The position numbers were made by a program, and so were the translations under genes. A model generated the notes under the pieces. That model ran no database searches. It was not told where the DNA came from and saw nothing but the letters and a program-made list of their open reading frames with translations. Positions 47,457 through 55,191 of a DNA stretch of 55,212 nt are shown here, piece by piece; within the stretch, counting starts at the first letter, position 1; each line of letters opens with the position of its first letter. Origin of the DNA: Burkholderiaceae bacterium (GTDB lineage: Bacteria > Pseudomonadota > Gammaproteobacteria > Burkholderiales > Burkholderiaceae_E); contig JADJVQ010000041.1 of the NCBI GenBank assembly GCA_016710525.1, positions 1-55,212 of the forward strand. The letters run 5' to 3'.

Positions 47457-47729
47457 TCAGCGCGCATCGTCTCTTGCCTTGGCATCGAGCAGGGGCTTCC
47501 AGTGCAGCAGTCCGAACAGCAGCGTCAGGATCATGCTGATCGCCAGCGGCCCGCGGTACAGCCGGACATGGCGAAACAGGAAGACCAGTTCCAGCGTGTG
47601 CAGCACCAGCAAGATGGCCGCGATCATGCGCACGTAGGCGAACGCACCCGCGGGCAGCAGCCCCGCCAGGCTGGCCAGCGCCAGCGCATAGGTGGCCAGG
47701 CAGGCCAGTTTCAGGAGGGTGAACATCAT
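47457..47729 (-). CDS. Small membrane protein, DUF1145-like
   Basis: 90 residues, three hydrophobic segments (FTLLKLACLATYALALASL, MIAAILLVLHTLELVFLF, AISMILTLLFGLLHW). The LLHWKPL ending and the H-x-L-E-x-x-F centre recall the small DUF1145 family. Function unknown. It sits between the arylsulfatase and the alkylsulfatase (90- and 28-base gaps), all the same direction. Confidence 0.65.
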   Translation of the reverse strand: MMFTLLKLACLATYALALASLAGLLPAGAFAYVRMIAAILLVLHTLELVFLFRHVRLYRGPLAISMILTLLFGLLHWKPLLDAKARDDAR

Positions 47730-47757
47730 CGTCCGGCGATAGAAGTCTGGGGCGGGG

Positions 47758-49791
47758 CTACGGCGAAACGATCGCGAAGGTGCGCGGCGGCTTGTCGATC
47801 AGCGCGAGAAAACGCAGCAGGTCGACACGGCTGCCCGAGATCGACAGGTCCGGGCTGAGCAGGGTGTCCTGCAGGCCGGCCGTGCCGGTCATCAGTCGCA
47901 CGAAAGCGGGCCGCGTCAGTGTCAGGCTCGCATCGGCCTGCGGGTCGGGCGCGGCGCGCCGATGGTGCAGCACCGCGTTTTCGATCCACAGCACATACGA
48001 TTCGCCGCTGTCCTGGAAGATCAGGTTGATCTTCAGCGCCGAGCCGTCGGCCCGCGGGCCGTTCAGGCTGGCGGCCATCGCCTCGAGATAGCGCGTCACC
48101 GGCGCCAGGCCCAGCAGTTCGATCGCCTGCGCGGGGTCGGGGCCGTTGGCCGTCTTGCCCGAGCGCAGCTCCTGCGCGCCGCTCAGGTACACATTGCGCC
48201 AGATCGCCGACTCGGCCCGGTAGCCGAGCTGCTCGTAAGTGCGGGCCAGCAGCTCGCGGGCATCGCGGTGGTCGGGCTGGGCAAACACCACGTGATCGAG
48301 CAGTTCGGCGGTCCATCGCAGCTCGCCGCGTTCGAACGCCGAGCGGGCGGCTGCCAAGGTCTGCTCGGCGCCGCCCATCAGCGCCAGGTAGCGTCGCGCG
48401 GCATCGGCCCGGGGCAGGGCGTCGAGCCGGGCGGGATTGCCATCGAACCAGCCCAGGTAGTGCTGATAGATGGCCTTCGCGTTGTGGCGCACCGTGCCGT
48501 AGTAGTCGCGCACGGCCACGTCGGAGGCGAGCGAACCGGGCAGGGCCAGCGTCTCGGCGATGGCCTCGGGGGTCTTGCCCGCATTCATCAGGCGCACGCT
48601 CTGGTCGTGGATGTAGCGGTAGGCATCGCGCTGCTTCTTCAGGAACTCGGCCACGCGGGCCTGGCCCCACACCGGCCAGTGGTGGCTGGCGAACATCACC
48701 TTCGCGTCGCCGAAGCGCTGCGCCGCCTCGTCGATGGCGGCCGACCAGCGCAGCGCATCGCGCACCTTCGCGCCGCGCGGCGTGTACAGGTTGTGCAGCG
48801 TCTGCGCAACCAGCTCGGCACCGCAATACGCCTGGGCGTCGGGGAGATAGAACGCGAGTTCGGCCGGCGCTTCGGTGCCCGGCGCGGCCTGGAACACGAA
48901 GCGCACGCCGTCCAGCGTCATCTCCTGAGGGGTGCGATTGACCAGCACGGTCGGGACCAGGATGCCGACGCTGCCCATCGCCGGCCCCTTGCCCAGTCCG
49001 GCATCGACCAGGCCGGTGGGCGAGTGCGGCAGCGACTGGCCGAACTGGTAGGTCGCGCGGCGCCCCATCGCCGGCCCGGCGAGGATGTTTTCGCTGGTCG
49101 CCTCTTCGAGGAAACCCTCGGGCGCGACGATCGGCAGCTGACGCCGGGCCGCGTCCTGGGCGGAGCTGACACCCAGCGCTCCGCCGAAGTGATCGACGTG
49201 GCTGTGGGTGAAGATGATGGCGCTGACCGGCTTGTCACCGAGGTGCTGGCGGGCGAATGCCATCGCGGCCGCGGCGGTTTCGCGGGAGGTGAGCGGATCC
49301 ACCACGATCCAGCCGGTCTTGCCGTCGATCAGGGTCAGGTTGGCCAGATCGAAGCCGCGCACCTGATGAATGCCCTCGACGACCTTAAACAGTCCGGCCA
49401 CGCCATTGAGCCGGGCGTGGCGCCACAGGCTGGGATTGACCGTCGCCGGCGCGGCCTCGCGCAGGAAAGCGTACCGATCGTGATCCCACACCGTCGATCC
49501 GTCGGCGGCCAGCACCTTGCCGCTGGGGACGGCGATCAGGCCGCGCCGGGCGTCTTCGGAGGCACGCAGCTGCGATGGATCGGTGTCGGTGCGCGACCGG
49601 TCGGCCGTGTCCGGCGGGGTCGCGGAGACCGGTCCGGCGCCAGGAGGTCCGAGCGCCGCGGGGCCGGCCGGATCGGGCCGCAGCAGCCCGCCGGGGCGCA
49701 GGGCGGCGATCCCGGCAAACGCAGCCACGACAGCCGCGCCCAGCGCCAGACCCAGCCAGATGCGGCGCCTGCGTGGCGTCGCCGGTCTCAT
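47758..49791 (-). CDS. Alkylsulfatase, SdsA1/BDS1-type (MBL fold)
   Basis: It hydrolyses alkyl sulfate esters such as SDS by zinc-assisted water attack. 677 residues: N-terminal TM or signal (about 11-30), MBL domain with THSHVDHFGGALG (H196, H198, D200, H201) and MFASHHWPVWG, then the helical alkylsulfatase dimerisation domain (about 440-560), then an SCP2-like C-terminal domain (about 570-670) that binds the alkyl chain. Length and order fit the family. 40-base gap from the SRPBCC gene upstream. It is the family most directly linked to surfactant degradation. Confidence 0.93.
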   Translation of the reverse strand: MRPATPRRRRIWLGLALGAAVVAAFAGIAALRPGGLLRPDPAGPAALGPPGAGPVSATPPDTADRSRTDTDPSQLRASEDARRGLIAVPSGKVLAADGSTVWDHDRYAFLREAAPATVNPSLWRHARLNGVAGLFKVVEGIHQVRGFDLANLTLIDGKTGWIVVDPLTSRETAAAAMAFARQHLGDKPVSAIIFTHSHVDHFGGALGVSSAQDAARRQLPIVAPEGFLEEATSENILAGPAMGRRATYQFGQSLPHSPTGLVDAGLGKGPAMGSVGILVPTVLVNRTPQEMTLDGVRFVFQAAPGTEAPAELAFYLPDAQAYCGAELVAQTLHNLYTPRGAKVRDALRWSAAIDEAAQRFGDAKVMFASHHWPVWGQARVAEFLKKQRDAYRYIHDQSVRLMNAGKTPEAIAETLALPGSLASDVAVRDYYGTVRHNAKAIYQHYLGWFDGNPARLDALPRADAARRYLALMGGAEQTLAAARSAFERGELRWTAELLDHVVFAQPDHRDARELLARTYEQLGYRAESAIWRNVYLSGAQELRSGKTANGPDPAQAIELLGLAPVTRYLEAMAASLNGPRADGSALKINLIFQDSGESYVLWIENAVLHHRRAAPDPQADASLTLTRPAFVRLMTGTAGLQDTLLSPDLSISGSRVDLLRFLALIDKPPRTFAIVSP

Positions 49792-49830
49792 GCGCCGGCG
49801 ACCGCCAACACGGTCAGCCGCGCCGAGCGA

Positions 49831-50301
49831 TCAGACTTCGCCACCAAACTTCGCAATCAGGTTGTCGATGTACTTCTCGACCAGTTTTTCGTTCTCGGAG
49901 ATCACGAATGGCGTGACCACTTTTTTCATCAGCGCGGGCAACGGCACGTGCAGCTCGCCCTTGATCGACAGCACGACGCGGGTCGACGTCTTCTTGTCGG
50001 TGATGGTCCAGCTGCCGCCGACCAGTGCGTTGCCCTCGCCCTCGACCGGCGTCCACACCACCGTGCCCTTTTTCTTGTCGGCGACATAGCGCGAGGCGTA
50101 GATGGTCTGGATGTTCATGCTGGCTGTGCCGACCTTCTCCATTTCCCAGCGGTAGGAATGGTCGCCCAGGTCGACCAGTTTCGCGAGCTTGGGAAAGTGG
50201 CTGGCGGATGCGGGCACATCGGCCAGCAGGGCGAAAACTTCCTGGGCTTTGGCTTTGACTTCGAACTCGTAACCCAGATCGAACGGAACGGTGATGGCCA
50301 T
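49831..50301 (-). CDS. SRPBCC-superfamily protein
   Basis: 156 residues with the helix-grip START/SRPBCC pattern: YEFEVKAKAQEVFALLADV, ASHFPKLAKLVDLGD, then alternating strands and a long C-terminal helix (KYIDNLIAKFGG). Such proteins hold a hydrophobic ligand in a central cavity. Within a sulfatase operon it may bind a steroid-like or long-chain substrate or product. It is richer in Lys than its neighbours. Spacing of about 40 bases on both sides. Confidence 0.85.
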   Translation of the reverse strand: MAITVPFDLGYEFEVKAKAQEVFALLADVPASASHFPKLAKLVDLGDHSYRWEMEKVGTASMNIQTIYASRYVADKKKGTVVWTPVEGEGNALVGGSWTITDKKTSTRVVLSIKGELHVPLPALMKKVVTPFVISENEKLVEKYIDNLIAKFGGEV

Positions 50302-50340
50302 GAAGGGTTCCTGCGCCGGTTGGTTGAAGGGAGTGACGGG

Positions 50341-52005
50341 TCAGTTGACCCAGTACGTGTATTCATCCTGCGCAGTCTGTTTCTGATCGAGCGTTTTGTC
50401 GATCAGCACCGGCATTTCGATGAATGACGGCCACAGCGGCGCGGGCATCGCGGCGTGATGGGCGGCGAGCAGCGCCTTGAGCTGCGCGAGCTTGTCGGGC
50501 TGGCGCTCGGCCAGATTGACCCGTTCGGTGGGGTCGGTGTTCAGGTCGAAGAGCCAGTCCTTGCGCGGGCGCTCGGATACGATCAGCTTCCAGCCGCGCT
50601 CCTGCACCGTGCGATAGGGGCCGTCGCGCCAGAACAGCGCGCGCGCCGGCTGGGTGACGGCGTCCTTGCCCAGGAAGGGCAGCAGATTGACGCCGTCGAT
50701 CGGCCGGTCGGCGGGCAAGCTGCCGCCGGCAGCGGCCAGCGCCGTCGGCAGCAGGTCGATGCTCGATACCGGCTGCCGGTAGCGCGTGCCGGCACTGATC
50801 CGTCCCGGCCACTTGGCCACGTAGGGCACCCGCACACCGCCCTCGAACTGGGTGAGCTTCCAGCCCCGATAGGGTTTGTTGACATCCGGCAGGCCGAGGT
50901 AGTTGGGCGCGCCGTTGTCGCTGGTGAAGACGATCAGGGTGTTGTCCTCCAGCCCTTCGTCGCGCAGCGTCTGCAGCACCCGGCCGACGCTGCGGTCGAC
51001 CGAACGCACCATCGCCGCGTACACCCGCTGGCGGTGGTCGGCGATGCCGGAGAGGGCGTCGTAGTCTGCCTTGCTGGCCTGCAGCGGCGTGTGCACGCCC
51101 CAGTGGGCGAGGAACAGGAAGAACGGCCGATGCCGGTTGCGCCGGATGACGTTGACCGCCTCATCGGTGAAGTAGTCGGTCAGGTAGCCGGCCGGCTCGA
51201 ACCAGTGGCCGGCGTTGTAGCTGACCCCGAATCGCATGTTGGGCCACAGGAACCGGTCGATGGGATCGAAGTCCTGCTTGGAATTGACCACCCGCGGATC
51301 GTCCTGCGGCAGGTACAGACCGCTCTCCATGAACAGCGATTCGTCGAATCCCTGATTGTTGGGGCGCATCTCGGGCGTGCTGCCCAGGTGCCACTTGCCG
51401 ATGTGCACCGTATGGTAGCCGCGCGCCTTGAGCACCTCGGCCAGCGTCTGCTCGGAGGCCGGCATGCCCAGATCGCTGAAGTCTTTCGCGGCACGCGCCT
51501 TGTCCTTGTCGATGATGATCGGGTGCAGACGCTGCGGATCGGCATACAGCTGGCCGGCGACTCGGGCCATCGCGCCCGGCGTGGGCGTGAACTCGACACC
51601 GAAGCGCCACGGGTAGCGCCCGGTCATCAGCGCCGCTCGCGAGACGGTGCACACGGCCGCTGCGGCGTAACCCTGGTCGAAGCGCACGCCATCGCGCGCG
51701 ATGGCATCGATGGCGGGTGTGGGGGCGCCCAGTGCCGCCAGGCCGCCGCCATGGGTCGTGACGTCGTTGATGCCCAGATCGTCGGCCATGATGATCACGA
51801 TGTTCGGCGGGCGCTGCGCCAGGGGCTGCTCGGCGCGCTGCGGGCCGGACATCCAGGGCACCGGGCGATTGGCGTCGCGAGGAAACCGGATGTCGGTGTA
51901 CCAGCCCAGCGAGTACGTGAGCAGATACAGCCGGTTGGCATAGGCGATGCCGGCCAGGGCGATCAGCAGGACCAGCGAGGCCAGCAGCTTGCGGCGACGG
52001 ATCAT
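50341..52005 (-). CDS. Sulfatase-family enzyme with atypical CTVSR motif
   Basis: 554 residues. N-terminal anchor (LLASLVLLIALAGIAYA), metal pair D75/D76 in IVIIMADDLGIND, and the modification site AVCTVSRAALMTGRYPWRFG (C119-R123). The usual CxPSR has Val in place of Pro. The other sulfatase blocks are present: HIGKWHLG, HWGVHTPLQAS and FTSDNGAP. It probably acts on sulfate esters in the periplasm if formylglycine is made. Start ATG 52005 was preferred to the longer frame because it begins at the anchor. Ten bases separate it from the upstream gene. Confidence 0.9.
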   Translation of the reverse strand: MIRRRKLLASLVLLIALAGIAYANRLYLLTYSLGWYTDIRFPRDANRPVPWMSGPQRAEQPLAQRPPNIVIIMADDLGINDVTTHGGGLAALGAPTPAIDAIARDGVRFDQGYAAAAVCTVSRAALMTGRYPWRFGVEFTPTPGAMARVAGQLYADPQRLHPIIIDKDKARAAKDFSDLGMPASEQTLAEVLKARGYHTVHIGKWHLGSTPEMRPNNQGFDESLFMESGLYLPQDDPRVVNSKQDFDPIDRFLWPNMRFGVSYNAGHWFEPAGYLTDYFTDEAVNVIRRNRHRPFFLFLAHWGVHTPLQASKADYDALSGIADHRQRVYAAMVRSVDRSVGRVLQTLRDEGLEDNTLIVFTSDNGAPNYLGLPDVNKPYRGWKLTQFEGGVRVPYVAKWPGRISAGTRYRQPVSSIDLLPTALAAAGGSLPADRPIDGVNLLPFLGKDAVTQPARALFWRDGPYRTVQERGWKLIVSERPRKDWLFDLNTDPTERVNLAERQPDKLAQLKALLAAHHAAMPAPLWPSFIEMPVLIDKTLDQKQTAQDEYTYWVN

Positions 52006-52015
52006 CGCGGCGTCC

Positions 52016-52636
52016 TCAAGGCAGCAGGCCCAGTGCCAGAGCGCCGATGGCGACCAGCAGCACGGCAACCGCGCCGCGCACGAAGATCAGACTGACCAGC
52101 GGCTTGACGGGAAAGATGTGGGTCTTCTCGATGGCGGCCCATTTGTGCACCGTGATCTCGTCGCGCTCGATGGTCAAGGCAAACTTCAGAAAATCGCGCC
52201 GGCTGCGGTAACGCACCATCGCGACGTAGTGCCAGGCATCGGCGCCCGCCGGCTCGACGAAGACGCCGCTGCGCCGGGCGATGAACAGCATCAGATTGCC
52301 ATGGCGCAGCAGCGGCCAGAGGATGGCCTTGCCGTATCGCCGGTCGGCGGCGCGCGGATCGTCGTCGAACGGATAGCCGGCCGGATACAGCGCCTTGGAC
52401 CGGTAGCGGACCAGGTTCTGCATCACAAACTCCCGGCCATCGTCGTCGCGGACCAGCGCGCGAATCTGATCCAGCGCGCCGTGGCTGTGCTCGGACTGCG
52501 GCCGGGCCGCCAGTTCCGTCAGGTAGGCGTCGATCTCGGCGGCGCTCAGCGGCTGGGAGCGCCCGCCGTACCAGCGCAGGAACAGCAGGTAACACGCCGT
52601 CAGGGCCAGCACGACAATGGTCGAAGCGGTCAGCAT
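52016..52636 (-). CDS. Membrane-anchored DABB/DUF1330-like protein
   Basis: 206 residues. TM helix at each end (LTASTIVVLALTACYLLFL; VSLIFVRGAVAVLLVAIGALALGLL). The central part, VMQNLVRYRSKALYPAGYPFDDD to WHYVAMVRYRSRRDFL, follows the pattern of DUF1330-type dimeric alpha-beta barrels. Function unknown. It is the first gene of the sulfatase run; its ATG is only six bases from the operator palindrome, so its mRNA would have almost no leader. Confidence 0.7.
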   Translation of the reverse strand: MLTASTIVVLALTACYLLFLRWYGGRSQPLSAAEIDAYLTELAARPQSEHSHGALDQIRALVRDDDGREFVMQNLVRYRSKALYPAGYPFDDDPRAADRRYGKAILWPLLRHGNLMLFIARRSGVFVEPAGADAWHYVAMVRYRSRRDFLKFALTIERDEITVHKWAAIEKTHIFPVKPLVSLIFVRGAVAVLLVAIGALALGLLP

Positions 52637-52642
52637 AATCGT

Positions 52643-52660
52643 CCGTACACTAGTGTACGG
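52643..52660. promoter_or_regulatory. Perfect 18-bp palindrome, operator candidate
   Basis: CCGTACACTAGTGTACGG is identical to its reverse complement. Length, perfect symmetry and the TACACTAGTGTA core are typical of TetR-family operators. It covers the -10 of the sulfatase-operon promoter, so a bound protein would block transcription. No TetR gene is present in the window. Confidence 0.8.
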
Positions 52661-52675
52661 AAATGTGGCTGTCAA
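52647..52675 (-). promoter_or_regulatory. Sigma-70 promoter of the sulfatase operon
   Basis: Reading leftward: consensus -35 TTGACA (52675-52670), a spacer of exactly 17, then TAGTGT (52652-52647) as -10. The start point would fall near 52640, within about five bases of the ATG at 52636, implying a leaderless or nearly leaderless message. Confidence 0.7.
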
Positions 52676-52936
52676 CCCGACCGGTTCGTTCGTTTCAGAG
52701 GGCTTGCGCGCCGCACGCACCCGGCCCGCGCCGAACCTGCGCGCCACTGCGGTCCGAAATCGCCCGATCCCGCCGGCTTGCCGATCGCGAATCGGGACGC
52801 CTGGGCCGGCGGCGTTCGAACGGTTCGGCGCTGTCCGCTTACGATATGCGCTGCTGCCCGTTGCGCGGCGCTGAGCGCGGCCCGCCGGGCCCCGGCGCCC
52901 CGCTGGCGCGGGCACGGGCTTCAGGATGGCGAGATC
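52661..52936. other. Intergenic region between divergent units
   Basis: Beyond the operator and promoter this stretch up to the alpha/beta hydrolase holds nothing I recognise; rightward open frames here have no plausible start or homology. No clear rightward promoter is seen, though the palindrome could affect both directions. Confidence 0.5.
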
Positions 52937-52964
52937 ATGAGCACGACAGCATGAGCACGACAGC
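52937..52964 (+). repeat. 14-base tandem duplication containing the start codon
   Basis: ATGAGCACGACAGC occurs twice in a row (52937-52950, 52951-52964). Since 14 is not a multiple of three, the first ATG opens a five-codon frame (MSTTA) whose TGA overlaps the second ATG. Only the second ATG is in frame with the hydrolase. Confidence 0.9.
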
Positions 52965-53895
52965 CAACGGCGGGCACCGACTGCCCTACGAGGTGATCGA
53001 GGGCGGCAATGGCCCGTACCTGTTCCTGGTGCACGGCATGCTCTCGAGCCGCCGCCAGTGGCGGCCCAATCTCGAGGCGCTGTGCCGCCATGCCCGACCC
53101 GTGATGTTCGACCTCTGGGGGCATGGCGATGCGCCTTGTCCGCTGGACGACGAGTCCTATCAGGTGCACACGATCATCGGCGAGTTCGAGCGGGTGCGCC
53201 AGGAACTGGGCGCGCAGCGCGTGCTGCTGTGCGGGCAGTCGCTGGGCGCGTGCTTCACGCTGCGCTATTCGTTCGAGCACCCCGAGCGGGTGATCGGCCA
53301 GATGTTCACGAACTCGATGTCGGCGCTGTCGCCGCCTGGCGCCTTCGGCGATCCGGCGCAGCGCCAGGCGCGGGCCGCGCTGATCGAGGCCGAAGGGTCC
53401 AGCGCTCTGGCCAAGCTGCCTTTTCATCCGCGGCACGCGCGCCGCCTGCCGGCGGAGGTCCGCGACGAACTGATCGAGGCGGCCGACGGCGTGGATCCGC
53501 GGGCTTTCGCCCGGCTGTCGACCATCACCGGACCGCAGTTGTCGGTGACCACCGAACTGCGCCGCATCGCCTGCCCGACACTGCTGGTCAACGGCGTGTG
53601 GGAGAAGACCTTCCAGCCCCTGCGCGACATCGCCGTGCGTGACATCCCCGGATGCGAAGTGGCCGACCTGCAGGCCGGCCACGCGGTGAATCTGGAGAAC
53701 GTCGCGGCCTTCAATCAGGTCGTGGCGGACTTCCTGGGCCGCGGCCGCGGGGGGGGGGGGGGCGCCGAGTGGCCCACGCCCGGCCCTGAGGGCCCTGCGG
53801 GCGTAGGCTCATTGCAGCGCCGCCAGCAGCGGCTGCAGGCTGGTCGAGCGGTCGAGCGTCTGGACAGCGGCGACCATCGCCTCGAAACGCTGTGA
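52951..53895 (+). CDS. Alpha/beta hydrolase, 3' end uncertain at a G14 tract
   Basis: The recognisable part is about 265 residues: LFLVHGMLSSRRQW (oxyanion), CGQSLGACFTLRYS (nucleophile Ser elbow), and QAGHAVNLENVAAFNQVVADFL (catalytic His, normal family ending). After VADFLGRGR the frame enters the G14 run and continues 35-40 low-complexity residues to 53895, overlapping the convergent MmgE/PrpD gene by 87 bases. One base more or fewer in the run would end it near 53789 or 53805. It may therefore be shorter than shown. Esterase or lactonase of unknown substrate. Confidence 0.8.
   Translation: MSTTANGGHRLPYEVIEGGNGPYLFLVHGMLSSRRQWRPNLEALCRHARPVMFDLWGHGDAPCPLDDESYQVHTIIGEFERVRQELGAQRVLLCGQSLGACFTLRYSFEHPERVIGQMFTNSMSALSPPGAFGDPAQRQARAALIEAEGSSALAKLPFHPRHARRLPAEVRDELIEAADGVDPRAFARLSTITGPQLSVTTELRRIACPTLLVNGVWEKTFQPLRDIAVRDIPGCEVADLQAGHAVNLENVAAFNQVVADFLGRGRGGGGGAEWPTPGPEGPAGVGSLQRRQQRLQAGRAVERLDSGDHRLETL
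53749..53762 (+). repeat. G14 homopolymer
   Basis: Fourteen consecutive G residues at the end of the alpha/beta hydrolase gene, the longest homopolymer in the window. Such tracts slip readily in replication and sequencing. Confidence 0.95.
53777..53801. terminator. GC hairpin between convergent genes
   Basis: GGCCC (53782-53786) TGA GGGCC (53790-53794), extended by CGCCC/GGGCG outside with a bulge. It has no T-run, so it could only be a weak or Rho-assisted terminator for the hydrolase and, facing the other way, the MmgE/PrpD gene. Confidence 0.3.
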
Positions 53896-55191
53896 GCCGA
53901 TCACCGGGGTGACGATCGAGCGGGCCTTGCCGACCAGGCGAGTCCACTGCGCACCGACATCCTTGGCCGGGATGGCCACATTGGCCTGCTCGGTCACCTC
54001 GCGGCCGTCGCGCAGGCGCATCGAGACGACCGCGGTATCGCGATCGGGGGAGTCGACGACGTTCAGCGCGATGCGGGCGCGGGCCTTGCCAAGGCGTTCG
54101 TCGAGCGCCGTCTGGTCGGTGTACAGGCCCAGCGCGGCGGTATCGGCGCCATCGAGCGCCAGGGCCGCCAGGTGCTGGATCGAGAACTTGACGTTCAGTC
54201 CGGTCTGGGGATTGGCGATGTCGCACACGCCGCGCTGGTTGCCGGCCACCGTGACGGTCATGGAGTCGAGCGCATCGAGCGTGACGCCATGGCGCACACG
54301 TGCCTGCCGGATGGCTTCGATCGTCGAGTGGGTGAGGTAGCACGCCGCGTGATACTTGAAGAGTGCGGCCTCGATGGCGAATCCGGCGCGGGTGTCGATG
54401 ACGGTCGACATCGGGTTCAGGCTGGGTGCCTGGGTGCGGGCGAACCCCTGCGGGCATTCGATGGCGCTCTCGTGCGCGGTGAAGCCGCGCGCCGCCAGCT
54501 GGGCCGCCATCAGTCCGTTCATCGCGGCCTTGCCGGCGTGCAGGGGTTTGGCCATCGTGCCGAACATCGACTTCAGGCCCGCGGCCTGGGTGGCGGCCAG
54601 GCCGAGCGCATGCCGCGTCGTGGCGGCGTCGAGTCCGCGCAGCCGGGCGCAAGCGGCGGCCGCGCCGAAGGTGCCGATCGTGCCGGTCACATGGAAACCG
54701 AGCTGATAGTGGCTCAGGCCGGCGACCTCGCCGATGCGCGATTCGATCTCGTGGCCCACGATCAGCGCGCGCAGCAGGTCGCGGCCATTGGCGCCCAGCG
54801 TCTGCGCGAGCGCCAGCGCGGCCGGGGCCACCGGGGCGGTGGGATGGCCGACCATGCGCGAGGCGACATCGTCGAAATCGAGGGCGTGGCCGGCCGCGCC
54901 ATTGATCAGCGCCGCATCGTGCGGGCGGGCGCGCAGCGGGCTGCCCAGCAGCGTGCACGGCTGCTCGCCGCCGCCGCCGTACTCGGCCAGCAGCATCTGC
55001 ACCAGCGGTTCGCTGGCGCCCGCCACGCCCACCGCCAGCCAGTCGAGCAGGACATGCTTGGACCATTCCCAGGCCGATGCGCTGATCGTGTCGTCGTTCA
55101 GCCCGCTGATCCACTGCGCGAGCGCCGCGGTGAATGCCGGTTCGCTGTTGGCGGCGTCGGTCGCCGGGTTGCTGTTGGGGGTATCTGCCAT
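53809..55191 (-). CDS. MmgE/PrpD family protein (2-methylcitrate dehydratase-like)
   Basis: 460 residues. Family blocks: an N-terminal helical domain with LLDWLAVGVAGAS, NGAAGHALDFDDV, GHPTAPVAPAALALAQ, GFHVTGTIGTFGAAAA, KPLHAGKAAMNGLMAA, and KYHAACYLTHSTIEA, all typical of MmgE/PrpD. Members dehydrate 2-methylcitrate or related hydroxy acids such as cis-aconitate derivatives; many in Betaproteobacteria sit in other acid pathways, so the substrate is open. GAGGATGAC precedes ATG 55191, which is preferred to an upstream in-frame TTG at the window edge. Confidence 0.93.
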   Translation of the reverse strand: MADTPNSNPATDAANSEPAFTAALAQWISGLNDDTISASAWEWSKHVLLDWLAVGVAGASEPLVQMLLAEYGGGGEQPCTLLGSPLRARPHDAALINGAAGHALDFDDVASRMVGHPTAPVAPAALALAQTLGANGRDLLRALIVGHEIESRIGEVAGLSHYQLGFHVTGTIGTFGAAAACARLRGLDAATTRHALGLAATQAAGLKSMFGTMAKPLHAGKAAMNGLMAAQLAARGFTAHESAIECPQGFARTQAPSLNPMSTVIDTRAGFAIEAALFKYHAACYLTHSTIEAIRQARVRHGVTLDALDSMTVTVAGNQRGVCDIANPQTGLNVKFSIQHLAALALDGADTAALGLYTDQTALDERLGKARARIALNVVDSPDRDTAVVSMRLRDGREVTEQANVAIPAKDVGAQWTRLVGKARSIVTPVIGSQRFEAMVAAVQTLDRSTSLQPLLAALQ

